DNA from: Paucibacter aquatile
Lineage (GTDB): Bacteria; Pseudomonadota; Gammaproteobacteria; Burkholderiales; Burkholderiaceae_C
Assembly (NCBI RefSeq): GCF_002885975.1
Contig: NZ_POSP01000003.1
Location: forward strand, 1,860,001-1,924,000
DNA length: 64,000 nt
Reading direction: 5' to 3'
Shown here piece by piece: positions 35,931 to 44,552 of this stretch. Below the pieces are notes generated by a model. That model was given only the letters and a program-made list of their open reading frames with translations, did no database searches and was not told where the DNA came from. Within the stretch, counting starts at the first letter, position 1; every line of letters begins with the position of its first letter. A program made the position numbers and the translations under genes.

Positions 35931-36500
35931 ATGGAAATCGAAAAGCCCCCCGTCGACCGCGAACGCATCATCCCCACGGCCGAGCGCCGCGGCCTGATCC
36001 TGGTCCACACCGGCGACGGCAAGGGCAAGAGCACGGCCGCCTTCGGCCTGGCCCTGCGCGCCCATGGCCGCGGCAAGGCGGTCAAGATCTACCAGTTCAT
36101 GAAAGTGCCCAGCGCCCGCTTCGGCGAGCACCGCATGTTCGAACAGCTCGGTGTGCCCATCGAAGGCCTGGGCGATGGCTTCAGCTGGAAGAGCAAGGAC
36201 CTGGAGCACAGCGCCCAGCTGGCCCGCGATGGCTGGGCGCGCGCCGCCGCCACCATCGCAGCCGGCGAGCATTTTCTGGTGGTGCTGGACGAGATCATGT
36301 ACCCGCTGCGCTACGGCTGGCTGCCGCTCGAGCCGGTGCTGCAAGCCCTGCGCGAACGGCCGGCCCATGTCCATGTGGTGCTGACCGGACGTAACGCGCC
36401 GGACGAGCTGATAGCACTGGCCGACACCGTGACCGAGATGACGCTGATCAAGCACCACTTCAAGGCAGGTGTGCCAGCGCAGCGCGGCATAGAAGACTGA
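35931..36500 (+). CDS. cobO: Cob(I)yrinic acid a,c-diamide adenosyltransferase
   Basis: 189 residues. CobA/CobO/BtuR type: P-loop LVHTGDGKGKSTAAFGLALRA, then GVPIEGLGDGFSWKSKD, VVLDEIMYPLRYGWL and LTGRNAPDELIALADTVTEM. Adds the 5'-deoxyadenosyl group from ATP to cob(I)alamin precursors. Two bases separate it from the bluB stop. Followed by the first real gap in the operon. Confidence 0.93.
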   Translation: MEIEKPPVDRERIIPTAERRGLILVHTGDGKGKSTAAFGLALRAHGRGKAVKIYQFMKVPSARFGEHRMFEQLGVPIEGLGDGFSWKSKDLEHSAQLARDGWARAAATIAAGEHFLVVLDEIMYPLRYGWLPLEPVLQALRERPAHVHVVLTGRNAPDELIALADTVTEMTLIKHHFKAGVPAQRGIED

Positions 36501-36548
36501 GGCAGGACCGAGGGCCAGCCCTGCGGCTGGACCGACGCCTGCCGAAGA

Positions 36549-36572
36549 ACGCCCCGCTTGCAAGCGGGGCGT
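36549..36572. repeat. Perfect 24-bp palindrome between cobO and cbiB
   Basis: ACGCCCCGCTTG/CAAGCGGGGCGT, a perfect inverted repeat, preceded by a nested stem (GGCAGG ... CCTGCC around GGCCAGCC ... GGCTGG, 36501-36543). No T run follows. It may be an mRNA-processing or partial termination site inside the operon. Confidence 0.7.
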
Positions 36573-36589
36573 CAAACGAGAAGGACGAG

Positions 36590-37540
36590 ATGAGCATAAG
36601 CATGGCCTGGCTGCTGCCGCTGGCGTTTGCCTTCGCCCTGGCGATCGATCGCCTCTGCGGCGAGCCGCCGCTGTGGGCGCATCCGGTGGTGGCCATGGGC
36701 AAGTATCTGGGCCTGTTCACGGAAGCGCTGGCGCGGCAGCAGGCTGGCCTGGCGTTTGTCGGCGGCGCCTTGGCCTGGTGCTTGGGCGCCGGGCTCTGCA
36801 TCGGCCTGGCCATGCTGCTGGAAACGCAGCTGATCCTGCAGACACAGGCCTGGCTGGGTGGGCCGCGCCTGTTGCTGTGTGCGGCCCTGCTAGGGCTCTT
36901 GCTCAAGCCCTTGCTGGCGTGGCGCATGTTGCGCGAAGAGGTGGCGGCCGTCGAGATGGCTCTGGCCGAATCGCTGCCGGTCGGGCGGGCTCGGCTGGCG
37001 CGACTGGTCAGCCGCGACACCACGCACTTGAGCGAGGCCGAGGTGCGCGAGGCCGCGCTGGAAACCCTGGCCGAGAACCTCAATGACTCGGTGGTGGCAC
37101 CCCTGTTCTGGGCCATGATTGCCGGCCTGCCCGGCGCAGCGCTCTACCGCTTTGCCAACACGGCCGATGCCATGTGGGGCTACCGCGACCGACGCGAATG
37201 GTCGGGCAAATGGGCGGCACGCGCCGACGATGCCCTGTCCTGGATTCCCGCGCGCCTGACCGCCCTGGGCCTGCTGCTCGGCCGACCCACGCTTTGGCTG
37301 ACGCTGTTCAGTCAGGCGCGCCGCACGCCCTCGCCCAACAGCGGCTGGCCCATGGCGGCCCTGGCCCTGCGCCTGGGTCTGAGCCTGGGCAAGCCCGGGG
37401 TCTACCGCCTCAATGAAGCAGGGCGCGCGCCGCAGCTCGGTGATTTGGCGCCGGCCCTGGGCCTAGCGCGCTGGAGCCTCCTCCTCAACGCAGGCCTGCT
37501 GGCACTTGGCGCGGCCTGGCTGCGTGGCGGCTTGTCATGA
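36590..37540 (+). CDS. cbiB: Adenosylcobinamide-phosphate synthase
   Basis: 316 residues, polytopic inner-membrane protein. Typical features: AFALAIDRLCGEPPLWAHPVVAMG at the start, LVSRDTTHLSEAEVREAALE, ENLNDSVVAPLFWAM, ANTADAMWGYRDRR and the late Trp-rich helix. Joins aminopropanol phosphate to adenosylcobyric acid. Called cobD in aerobic-route nomenclature. Overlaps the next gene by four bases. Confidence 0.93.
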   Translation: MSISMAWLLPLAFAFALAIDRLCGEPPLWAHPVVAMGKYLGLFTEALARQQAGLAFVGGALAWCLGAGLCIGLAMLLETQLILQTQAWLGGPRLLLCAALLGLLLKPLLAWRMLREEVAAVEMALAESLPVGRARLARLVSRDTTHLSEAEVREAALETLAENLNDSVVAPLFWAMIAGLPGAALYRFANTADAMWGYRDRREWSGKWAARADDALSWIPARLTALGLLLGRPTLWLTLFSQARRTPSPNSGWPMAALALRLGLSLGKPGVYRLNEAGRAPQLGDLAPALGLARWSLLLNAGLLALGAAWLRGGLS

Positions 37541-38604
37541 GCGCCGCGCTCCCTTTCATCCCCGAGCATGGTGGCGCCGACAGCGGTCCCACACCGCGCC
37601 ATGATTTCTCCAGCAATGCCAGCCCCCTGGGCCCGCCGCCGACGCTCTGGCAGGCGGTGCTGGACGCCGACCGCAGCCGCTACCCCGATCCGCAGTACCG
37701 CGCCCTGCGCCAGCGCCTGGCTGCGGCGCACGGCCTGGAAGAGGGCGAGCGCGTGCTGCCGGCCTCGGGCGGGGCCGAAGCGATCCGGCGCCTGAGCCTG
37801 GCGGCCCTGCGCGCCGGCCTGCGCCATGTCTGGCTGCCCAGCCCCGGCTTTGCCGACTACGAGGCCGCCGCTCTGGCCCTGGGTCTGCAGGTGCACCGTT
37901 ATGCAGCGAGCCAGGATTTGGTTCAGGGCCTGGGCCGGCAAGAAGACGGCTTGCCCTGCGCTGCGCCGGCCCTGGTCTGGGTCTGCGACCCCTGCAACCC
38001 GACGGGCGCAAGCTTCAGCCTCGACGAGTGGATGGTGCTGGACCTGGCCTTGCAAGACAGCGATTCCATCCTGGCCGTGGACCAAGCCTACGAGCCCTTG
38101 CGCCTGGACGGCGCCTGCGCCCTGCCCGCCGATCTGGCCGAGCGAGCCTGGCGCCTGATCTGCCCCAACAAGGCCCTTGGGATGACCGGCGTGCGCGCCG
38201 CCTACCTGATCGCTCCGGCGGCCTGCCCGCTTCATGAGCTCGCCCTGCAGCTGGCGCCCAGCTGGGTGCTGGCCAGCGAGGGCTGCGCCCTGCTGCAGGC
38301 ATGGTGCAAGCCGGAAACTGAGCGCTATCTGAGCCAGGTCAGGGCCCAGCTGCGCGAATGGCAGCAGGATCAGCGTGCGCTGCTGGCCGAGCTGGGCTGG
38401 CAGCAAAGTGAGGCGAGCTGCGGCAATTTCTGGCTGACCCGGCCCACACAGGACAGCGACAGCCTGCTGAGCGCGCTGCGCCAGCGCGGCATCAAGCTGC
38501 GCGATGCCCGCAGCTTCGGCCTGCCGGGCTGGCTGCGCGTCTCGACCCAGCCGCCCAGCGCCCAGGCCGCCCTGTACCAAGCGATCAAGGACCTCCCGCA
38601 ATGA
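37537..38604 (+). CDS. cobC: Threonine-phosphate decarboxylase
   Basis: 355 residues, aminotransferase class I/II fold. DFSSNASPLGPP near the start, YPDPQYRALRQRLA, CDPCNPTGASFS, and the PLP-binding Lys in CPNKALGMTGVRAAYL. Produces aminopropanol phosphate from threonine phosphate for CbiB. Named cobC in Pseudomonas-style and cobD in Salmonella-style nomenclature. Overlaps its neighbours on both sides by four bases. Confidence 0.88.
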   Translation: MSAALPFIPEHGGADSGPTPRHDFSSNASPLGPPPTLWQAVLDADRSRYPDPQYRALRQRLAAAHGLEEGERVLPASGGAEAIRRLSLAALRAGLRHVWLPSPGFADYEAAALALGLQVHRYAASQDLVQGLGRQEDGLPCAAPALVWVCDPCNPTGASFSLDEWMVLDLALQDSDSILAVDQAYEPLRLDGACALPADLAERAWRLICPNKALGMTGVRAAYLIAPAACPLHELALQLAPSWVLASEGCALLQAWCKPETERYLSQVRAQLREWQQDQRALLAELGWQQSEASCGNFWLTRPTQDSDSLLSALRQRGIKLRDARSFGLPGWLRVSTQPPSAQAALYQAIKDLPQ

Positions 38605-40181
38605 CGCCCCAAAAAGAAGAACAAGCAAGAAAGACCGCCAAGGCGGTGATGGTGCTGGGTACCACCAGCGGCGCGGGCAAGAGCTGGCTGGCCACCGCCC
38701 TGTGCCGCTACTACGCCCGGCAAGGCCTCAAGGTCGCGCCGTTCAAGGCCCAGAACATGAGCAACAACGCCCGAGTGGTGCCCGGCCTGAACGGCCGGCT
38801 GGGCGAGATCGGCAGCGCCCAGTACTTCCAGGCACTGGCCGCGCGGCGCACGCCCGAGGTGCGCATGAACCCGGTGCTGCTCAAGCCCGAGGCGGACACG
38901 AAATCTCAGGTCATCGTGCTCGGCGCGGTGGACCCGGTGCTGACCGAGTGGCCCTGGCGCGAGCGCAGCGAGCAGCTCTGGCTGCGCGCCCGGCCGCCCC
39001 TGCATGAACTGATGGCCGAGAACGACGTGGTCGTGATCGAGGGCGCGGGCTCGCCGGCCGAGATCAATCTGCACAGCAGCGACTACGTGAACATGCGCAC
39101 CGCGCTGGAGGTCAATGCCGCCTGCCTGCTGGTGACCGACATCGACCGCGGCGGCGCCTTTGCCCACCTCTTCGGCACCCACCAGCTGCTGCCCGCGGAG
39201 GAGCGCGCGCTGATCCGCGGCTTTGTGCTGAACCGTTTCCGCGGCGATGCCCGCCTGTTGGCCCCGGGGCCGGAGCAGTTGCAGGCGCTGACCGGCGTGC
39301 CCACGATGGCGGTGCTGCCCATGTGGCGCGGCCACGGCCTGCCCGAGGAAGACGGGGTCTTTGACGAGAGCCCCTCGCCTGCGAGTACGCAGTCGGCCCC
39401 CCAAGGGGGCTGCGCCGTTCTTGGGAGCGGCCCGGCGAACGGCTTCACAGCTTCGACAAGTGCTCGGCGTCTTCGAATCGCCGTCATCGCCTACCCGCGC
39501 CTGTCCAATCTCGATGAGTTCCAGCCCCTGCGCAGCCTGCCCGGCGTGCGCCTGAACTGGGCGCGAAGTCCGGCCGAGCTCGAGGGCGCGGACTGGATCA
39601 TCCTGCCCGGCTCCAAAGCGGTGGCGGCCGATCTGGCCTGGCTGCGCGCGCAAGGCCTGGACCTGCCCATCGCCCAGCATGCCGCCGCCGGCCGGCCGGT
39701 GCTGGGCATTTGCGGCGGCCTGCAGATGCTGGGCGAAAGCCTGCTCGACCCGCATGGCCTGGACGGCAATGCGCCGGGCCTGGGCCTGCTGCCCCTGGTC
39801 ACCCAGTTCGAGCGCGACAAGCTTTTGCGGCCTTGCGATCTGCGCTTCGCCGAGCTGGACGGGCCATGGGCGCCGCTCAGCGGCGTGGCCGCCGGCGGCT
39901 ACGAGATCCACCATGGCCGCACCGTCCAGCACCCCAGCCTGGCGCCGGCCCAGGTGGCCTTGCGCAACGAGGCGGGCGAGGCCATTGGCTGGCGCGAGGG
40001 TTCGGTGCTGGGCCTCTACGCCCACGGCCTGTTTGAGCAGGACACGGTGCTGCGCGCCCTCTTCGGCCAGAGCCTGCCCGGCCTGGACGCGGTCTTCGAG
40101 GGCCTGGCCGACTACATCGAACAGCATTTCGAGCCCGGCGCCCTGATGGGCCTGCTCCAGGACCCGAGCGCCAAGCCATGA
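38601..40181 (+). CDS. cobQ: Cobyric acid synthase with a repeat-derived insertion
   Basis: 526 residues, longer than the usual roughly 480-490. P-loop GTTSGAGKSWLATALCRYY, FKAQNMSNNARVV, AGSPAEINLH; glutaminase half with Cys in GICGGLQMLGES and His in GYEIHHGRT. Amidates side chains b, d, e and g of adenosylcobyrinate diamide. Residues about 257-295 (SPASTQSAPQGGCAVLGSGP and following) are an unconserved Ser/Gly/Ala stretch encoded by palindromic DNA, at the linker between the synthetase and amidotransferase halves. Reading frame is kept. Confidence 0.93.
   Translation: MTPQKEEQARKTAKAVMVLGTTSGAGKSWLATALCRYYARQGLKVAPFKAQNMSNNARVVPGLNGRLGEIGSAQYFQALAARRTPEVRMNPVLLKPEADTKSQVIVLGAVDPVLTEWPWRERSEQLWLRARPPLHELMAENDVVVIEGAGSPAEINLHSSDYVNMRTALEVNAACLLVTDIDRGGAFAHLFGTHQLLPAEERALIRGFVLNRFRGDARLLAPGPEQLQALTGVPTMAVLPMWRGHGLPEEDGVFDESPSPASTQSAPQGGCAVLGSGPANGFTASTSARRLRIAVIAYPRLSNLDEFQPLRSLPGVRLNWARSPAELEGADWIILPGSKAVAADLAWLRAQGLDLPIAQHAAAGRPVLGICGGLQMLGESLLDPHGLDGNAPGLGLLPLVTQFERDKLLRPCDLRFAELDGPWAPLSGVAAGGYEIHHGRTVQHPSLAPAQVALRNEAGEAIGWREGSVLGLYAHGLFEQDTVLRALFGQSLPGLDAVFEGLADYIEQHFEPGALMGLLQDPSAKP
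39396..39443. repeat. Palindromic repeat inside cobQ
   Basis: Two hairpins back to back: GCCCCCC-AA-GGGGGC (39396-39410) and GCCGTTC ... GAACGGC (39414-39420 / 39437-39443). The sequence style is that of dispersed palindromic intergenic elements rather than of coding DNA. Its length keeps cobQ in frame. Confidence 0.65.
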
Positions 40182-40969
40182 GCCGCCCCGAACGCATCGC
40201 CTGCCTGTCCACCGAAGCCGTGGATACGCTCTACCGCCTGGGTGCGCAAGCGCGCATTGCCGGCATCTCGGGCTACACCGTCTACCCGCCCGAGGCGCGG
40301 CACGAGAAGCCCAAGATCAGCGGCTTCACGACCATGAAGCTGGAGAAGATCCAGGCCGTGCAGCCGGATCTGGTGATCGGCTTTTCGGACCTGCAAAAGC
40401 CGCTGCTGGCCGAATGCGAGGCCGCCGGCCTGGCCACGCTCTGCTTCGACCACCGCGATCTGGCCGGCATCCATGCCATGGTGCGCACCCTCGGCGCCCT
40501 GGTCGGCCACGAGGCCCAGGCCGAGCAGCTCTGCGCCCAGCTGCAGGCCACGCAGGACGAGATCGCGGCCATCGGGCGCCAGCTGCCGCGCCGGCCGCGC
40601 GTCTGCTTCGAGGAATGGGACGAGCCGCTGATCATGGGCATCGGCTGGGTCAGCGAGATCATCGCGCTGGCCGGCGGCGAGGATGTGTTTGCCGACCGCG
40701 CCCGCGCCAGCCTGGCGCGCGAGCGCATCGTCAGCCCCGCGGAGGTGCTGGCGCGCCGGCCCGAGCTGATCCTGGGCAGCTGGTGCGGCAAGCGCTTCGT
40801 GCCCGAGCGGGTGCTGGCCCGGCCCGGCTTTGCTGAGCTGGGCGCACGCCTGATCGAGATCAAATCGGCCGACATCCTGGCCCCCGGCCCCACGGCCATC
40901 GAGCGCGGCGCCCGCCAGGTGCAGGCCGCCTTGCAATCCCTGTTTCAAGATTCCACGGAGAACCCATGA
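40178..40969 (+). CDS. BtuF-like cobalamin-binding protein without signal peptide
   Basis: 263 residues of the class III periplasmic-binding fold: RIACLSTEAVDTLYRLGA, VQPDLVIGFSDLQK, a connecting helix, and WDEPLIMGIGWVSEIIALAG. The N-terminus starts directly with the first beta strand and has no signal peptide or lipobox, unlike the BtuF in this operon. Four-base overlaps with cobQ and cobT place it in the biosynthetic part of the operon. It may bind corrinoids in the cytoplasm; no enzymatic motif is seen. A mis-called start is unlikely because of the overlaps. Confidence 0.8.
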   Translation: MSRPERIACLSTEAVDTLYRLGAQARIAGISGYTVYPPEARHEKPKISGFTTMKLEKIQAVQPDLVIGFSDLQKPLLAECEAAGLATLCFDHRDLAGIHAMVRTLGALVGHEAQAEQLCAQLQATQDEIAAIGRQLPRRPRVCFEEWDEPLIMGIGWVSEIIALAGGEDVFADRARASLARERIVSPAEVLARRPELILGSWCGKRFVPERVLARPGFAELGARLIEIKSADILAPGPTAIERGARQVQAALQSLFQDSTENP

Positions 40970-42012
40970 CCATGGCCGAGCATCTGATCCCCGACATCGC
41001 CTCCCTGCAAGACCCGGCCCTCGCCGCCGCCCTGCAGGCCCGCATCGATGGCAAGACCAAGCCTCTGGGTGCCTTGGGGCAGCTGGAAACGCTGATGCTG
41101 CGCCTGGGCCTGATCCTGGGCAGCGAGACGCCGCAGCTCAAAAGCCCGCAGATGATGGTGTTCGCCGGCGACCACGGCCTGGCGCGGCGCGGCGTGTCGG
41201 CCTACCCCAGCGATGTGACCTGGCAGATGGTCGAAAACTTCCTGGCTGGTGGTGCCGCTATCAGCGTGCTGGCGCGCCAGCACGGCCTGGCGCTGAGCGT
41301 GGTCGACGCCGGCGTGGCCCACGACTTTGCGCCGCGCGAGGGTTTGATCATCGCCAAGATCGCCCACGGCACACGGGACGCTTCGGCCGAAGCGGCCATG
41401 AGCATCGACCAATGCGCCACCGCCATCGCCGCCGGCAAGAACCTCTTGCGCAGCAAGCCAGGCAATGCCCTGCTGCTGGGCGAGATGGGCATTGGCAACA
41501 CCTCAAGCGCCGCCCTGCTGCTGGCCCGGCTGCAAGGCCTGCCGGTGGCCGAGTGCACCGGCCGGGGGACAGGTCTTGACGATGCCGCCCTGGCGCGCAA
41601 GGTGGCGGTGCTGCAGGAGGTGCTGGACCTGCATGCCCAGGCCCAGGCGCCGCTGCAGGCCCTGGCTGCCTTCGGTGGCTTCGAGATCGCCATGATGGTG
41701 GGCGCGGTGCTGCAGGCGGCGCTGGAGCGCCGGGTCATCGTCGTCGACGGATTCATCGCCAGCAGTGCCGTGCTGGTGGCCGCCCGCCTGCAGCCGGCGG
41801 CGCTGGAGCGTTGCATTTTTGCCCACCGCTCGAACGAGAGCGGCCACCGGCTGATGCTGGAGGCCTTGCAGGCCGAGCCCCTGCTCGACCTGGGCCTGCG
41901 CCTAGGCGAGGGCTCGGGCGCGGCCCTGGCCTGGCCGCTGCTGGAATCCGCCTGCCGCATCCTGGCCGAAATGGCCAGCTTTGCCTCCGCCGGCGTCAGC
42001 GAACAGCACTGA
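40966..42012 (+). CDS. cobT: Nicotinate-nucleotide:dimethylbenzimidazole phosphoribosyltransferase
   Basis: 348 residues. KTKPLGALGQLETLMLRLG near the start, FAGDHGLARRGVSAYPSDVT, GAAISVLARQHG, GEMGIGNTSSAALL, VVDGFIASSAVLVA, and the catalytic Glu in LRLGEGSGAALA. Activates the lower ligand to alpha-ribazole phosphate, using the product of bluB. Last gene of the riboswitch-led run. Confidence 0.95.
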   Translation: MTMAEHLIPDIASLQDPALAAALQARIDGKTKPLGALGQLETLMLRLGLILGSETPQLKSPQMMVFAGDHGLARRGVSAYPSDVTWQMVENFLAGGAAISVLARQHGLALSVVDAGVAHDFAPREGLIIAKIAHGTRDASAEAAMSIDQCATAIAAGKNLLRSKPGNALLLGEMGIGNTSSAALLLARLQGLPVAECTGRGTGLDDAALARKVAVLQEVLDLHAQAQAPLQALAAFGGFEIAMMVGAVLQAALERRVIVVDGFIASSAVLVAARLQPAALERCIFAHRSNESGHRLMLEALQAEPLLDLGLRLGEGSGAALAWPLLESACRILAEMASFASAGVSEQH

Positions 42013-42032
42013 AATCATTGCCCAAAGCTCTG

Positions 42033-42060
42033 TTTACAGGGCTTGCGCTGTGGCCATAAT
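42033..42060 (+). promoter_or_regulatory. Sigma-70-like promoter before the HD-GYP gene
   Basis: TTTACA, 16-base spacer, CATAAT, 33 bases upstream of the start codon. Suggests the signalling pair, and perhaps cobS and cobC phosphatase, have their own transcript. Confidence 0.55.
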
Positions 42061-42092
42061 CGGGCCAGCCACGCTGCATCAGGACATGCGCC

Positions 42093-43643
42093 ATGACGGA
42101 TTTGGTTTTTGCTGACGAGAACCCCGAGCTGGATACCGACGGCAACGCCCCCAAGGCGCTGGAGCCCTGGGTTGTCATGATCGTGGACGACGATGTGGCC
42201 GTGCACCAGGTCACCCAGCTGGTGATGGCCGATTTCGAGTTCAGCGGCCGGCGCCTGCAGTTCCTCGATGCCTACAGCGGCGCCGAAGCGCGCGAGCTGC
42301 TCAAGACCCGGCGCGACATTGCCCTGATCCTGCTCGATGTGGTGATGGAGTCCGAGCATGCCGGTCTGGACCTGGCGCGCTACATCCGCGAAGAGCTGGA
42401 CAACCACCATGTGCGCATCGTGCTGCGCACCGGCCAGCCGGGGCAGGCGCCGGAAGAGCATGTCATCAAGAGCTACGACATCAATGACTACAAGGAGAAG
42501 ACCGAGCTGACCAAGCGCAAGCTGATCACGGTCTTCTACGCGGCGCTGCGCAGCTACCGCGACATCATGATCATCGAGCAGTCGCGCCTGGCACTGCGCC
42601 GCTCGATCGACGCCATCACCCGCATCTACGACTCGCACAATCTGCGCCGCTTTGCCTCGGCCGTGCTGGAGCAAGCCGCGCATTTGCTCGGTTATGAAGC
42701 CCAGGGCCTGTGCGCCAGCCGCGTGGCGGCCTACGCGGCCTCGCACATCGAGGGGCGGCTCAAGGTGCTGGCGGCCACCACCGAGTACTCGCGCTTGCTG
42801 GTCGATGAAGAGATCAGCAACCTGCCGGCCGAAGTGAAGGTGGCCCTGGACCGCGCGCTGGACGACCAGGTCAGCTCCTTCGACGCCCACCACTTCGTCG
42901 GCTACTACCGCAGCAGCAGCGGCAACGAGACCCTGCTCTACATGACCTTCTCCGAGCCGGTGGATGCCCAGTCGCGCGAGCTGCTGGAGATCTTCTGCGC
43001 CAATGTCGCCATCACCTACGAAGCCCTGCTGCTGCGCGAGGAGATCCAGGATACGCAGCGCTCCACCGTCTACATCATCGGCGAGGCAGTCGAGCGCCGC
43101 AGCAAGGAAACCGGCGCCCATGTGCGCCGCGTCGGCGAACTGGCCGCCCTGCTGGCCGAGCTCTCGGGCCTGCGCAGCAGCGAGGTCGAATTCATGCGCC
43201 AGGCCGCACCCCTGCACGATGTGGGCAAGATCGGCATCCCCGACCGCGTGCTCAACAAGCCCGGCAAGCTGGACGCCGAGGAGTGGGAGGTGATGAAGAC
43301 CCACTCGCGCATCGGCTTTGAGCTGCTGAGCAAATCGGACAAGCGCATCCTGCAGCTGGGCGCCATCATCGCCCATGAGCACCATGAACGCTGGGACGGC
43401 CAGGGCTACCCGCGCGGCCTGCTGGGTGAGCAAATCCACATCGCCGGCCGCATCGTCGCCCTGGCCGATGTGCTGGACGCCCTGGTCAGCCGCCGCTGCT
43501 ACAAGGAGAGCTGGAACTTCGACGAGGCGCTGAGCTATGTGCAGGAGCAGGCCGGCCTGCAGTTCGACCCTGATCTGGTGGCCAAGCTGATGGCCAACCT
43601 GCCCGCGGTCAAGGACATCTACGTCCGCTATCCGGATTCCTGA
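42093..43643 (+). CDS. Response regulator with DUF3369 and HD-GYP domains
   Basis: 516 residues. Receiver domain with D82 in LILLDVVMES; a middle DUF3369 sensor-like domain (about 165-320, VLEQAAHLLGYEAQGLC); then HD-GYP with H375-D376 in PLHDVGKIGIPDRVL, the later HEHHERWDGQGYP and GYP at 438-440, and ALADVLDAL. Predicted cyclic-di-GMP phosphodiesterase controlled by phosphorylation. The motif residues are complete, so activity is likely. Eight bases precede the kinase gene. Confidence 0.92.
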   Translation: MTDLVFADENPELDTDGNAPKALEPWVVMIVDDDVAVHQVTQLVMADFEFSGRRLQFLDAYSGAEARELLKTRRDIALILLDVVMESEHAGLDLARYIREELDNHHVRIVLRTGQPGQAPEEHVIKSYDINDYKEKTELTKRKLITVFYAALRSYRDIMIIEQSRLALRRSIDAITRIYDSHNLRRFASAVLEQAAHLLGYEAQGLCASRVAAYAASHIEGRLKVLAATTEYSRLLVDEEISNLPAEVKVALDRALDDQVSSFDAHHFVGYYRSSSGNETLLYMTFSEPVDAQSRELLEIFCANVAITYEALLLREEIQDTQRSTVYIIGEAVERRSKETGAHVRRVGELAALLAELSGLRSSEVEFMRQAAPLHDVGKIGIPDRVLNKPGKLDAEEWEVMKTHSRIGFELLSKSDKRILQLGAIIAHEHHERWDGQGYPRGLLGEQIHIAGRIVALADVLDALVSRRCYKESWNFDEALSYVQEQAGLQFDPDLVAKLMANLPAVKDIYVRYPDS

Positions 43644-43650
43644 GGCCGCC

Positions 43651-44514
43651 ATGAGCAGCCTGACTCCCTCCGACATGAGTAGCTCGGTTCCCACCGGCCC
43701 GGGCGAAACGCCGCAGCAAAAGCTGCAGCGCCTGCAGCGCGAGCTGCAACTCGCCACCGAACGCCTGCTGGAACAGGAGCAGCTGGCCGCACTGGGCAAT
43801 CTGGTCGCAGGCGTGGCGCATGAGATCAACACGCCGATCGGCATCGCCGTGACCGCCGCTTCGGGCATGGAGGAATTCGCCCGCAGCCTGACGCGCAAAC
43901 TCAGCGGCGACAAGGTCAGCCGCAGCGAGCTGCAAACCCTGGCCAGCCAGCTGGAAGACGGCGCCCGCCTGGTCAACAACAACCTGGCTCGCGCTGCCGA
44001 CCTGATCAGCAATTTCAAGACCCTGGCCGTGGACCAGTCCAGCGCCGCTGAGATGCATGTGGACCTCAGCCCCTATCTGCGCGGCATCGTCATGGCCCAC
44101 AACCCCGTGCTGCGCAGCGCGCAGACCCGCGTCGAGCTGGACACGCCCGAGCACCTGCACGCCACCCTGGTGCCGGGCCAGTTCTCGCAAATCGTCTCCA
44201 ACCTGATCGTCAATGCCCTGACCCATGCGTTTCAAGAGCAGCCCGAAGACCGGCCGCGCCTGATCCGCGTGCGCCTGCACAGCCAAGGCGAGCGCCTGCA
44301 GCTGCACTTCAGCGACAACGGCCGCGGCGTACCGCCCGAGGTGCGGGCGCGCATGTTCGAGCCCTACTTCACCACCCGCCGCGGCAGCGGCGGCTCGGGA
44401 CTGGGCCTCTACATCGTGCACAAGCTGTGCGAGCAGATGGGCGGCCAGATCGTGGTGGACGAGGCCCATGTTCCCGGCCTGGGCTTCCGTGTCGATCTCC
44501 CCCTGCGCGATTGA
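43651..44514 (+). CDS. Soluble histidine kinase
   Basis: 287 residues, no transmembrane segment. A short coiled coil (QQKLQRLQRELQLATERLLE) leads to the HisKA box with H57 in GVAHEINTPIG, then the N-box IVSNLIVNALTHAF, G1 FSDNGRGVP, F-box FEPYFTTRR and G2 GSGLGLYIVHKL. Probably phosphorylates the preceding HD-GYP regulator. With no sensor domain of its own, the signal may come through the DUF3369 domain or a partner. Confidence 0.9.
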   Translation: MSSLTPSDMSSSVPTGPGETPQQKLQRLQRELQLATERLLEQEQLAALGNLVAGVAHEINTPIGIAVTAASGMEEFARSLTRKLSGDKVSRSELQTLASQLEDGARLVNNNLARAADLISNFKTLAVDQSSAAEMHVDLSPYLRGIVMAHNPVLRSAQTRVELDTPEHLHATLVPGQFSQIVSNLIVNALTHAFQEQPEDRPRLIRVRLHSQGERLQLHFSDNGRGVPPEVRARMFEPYFTTRRGSGGSGLGLYIVHKLCEQMGGQIVVDEAHVPGLGFRVDLPLRD

Positions 44515-44552
44515 TTGCGAGCGCGCACCTGTTCTTCTCTTCTCCCCTCCGC

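Noticed and set aside
36549..36572. Palindrome between cobO and cbiB as a classical terminator
   Set aside because: No T run follows and the operon clearly continues, so full termination is unlikely.
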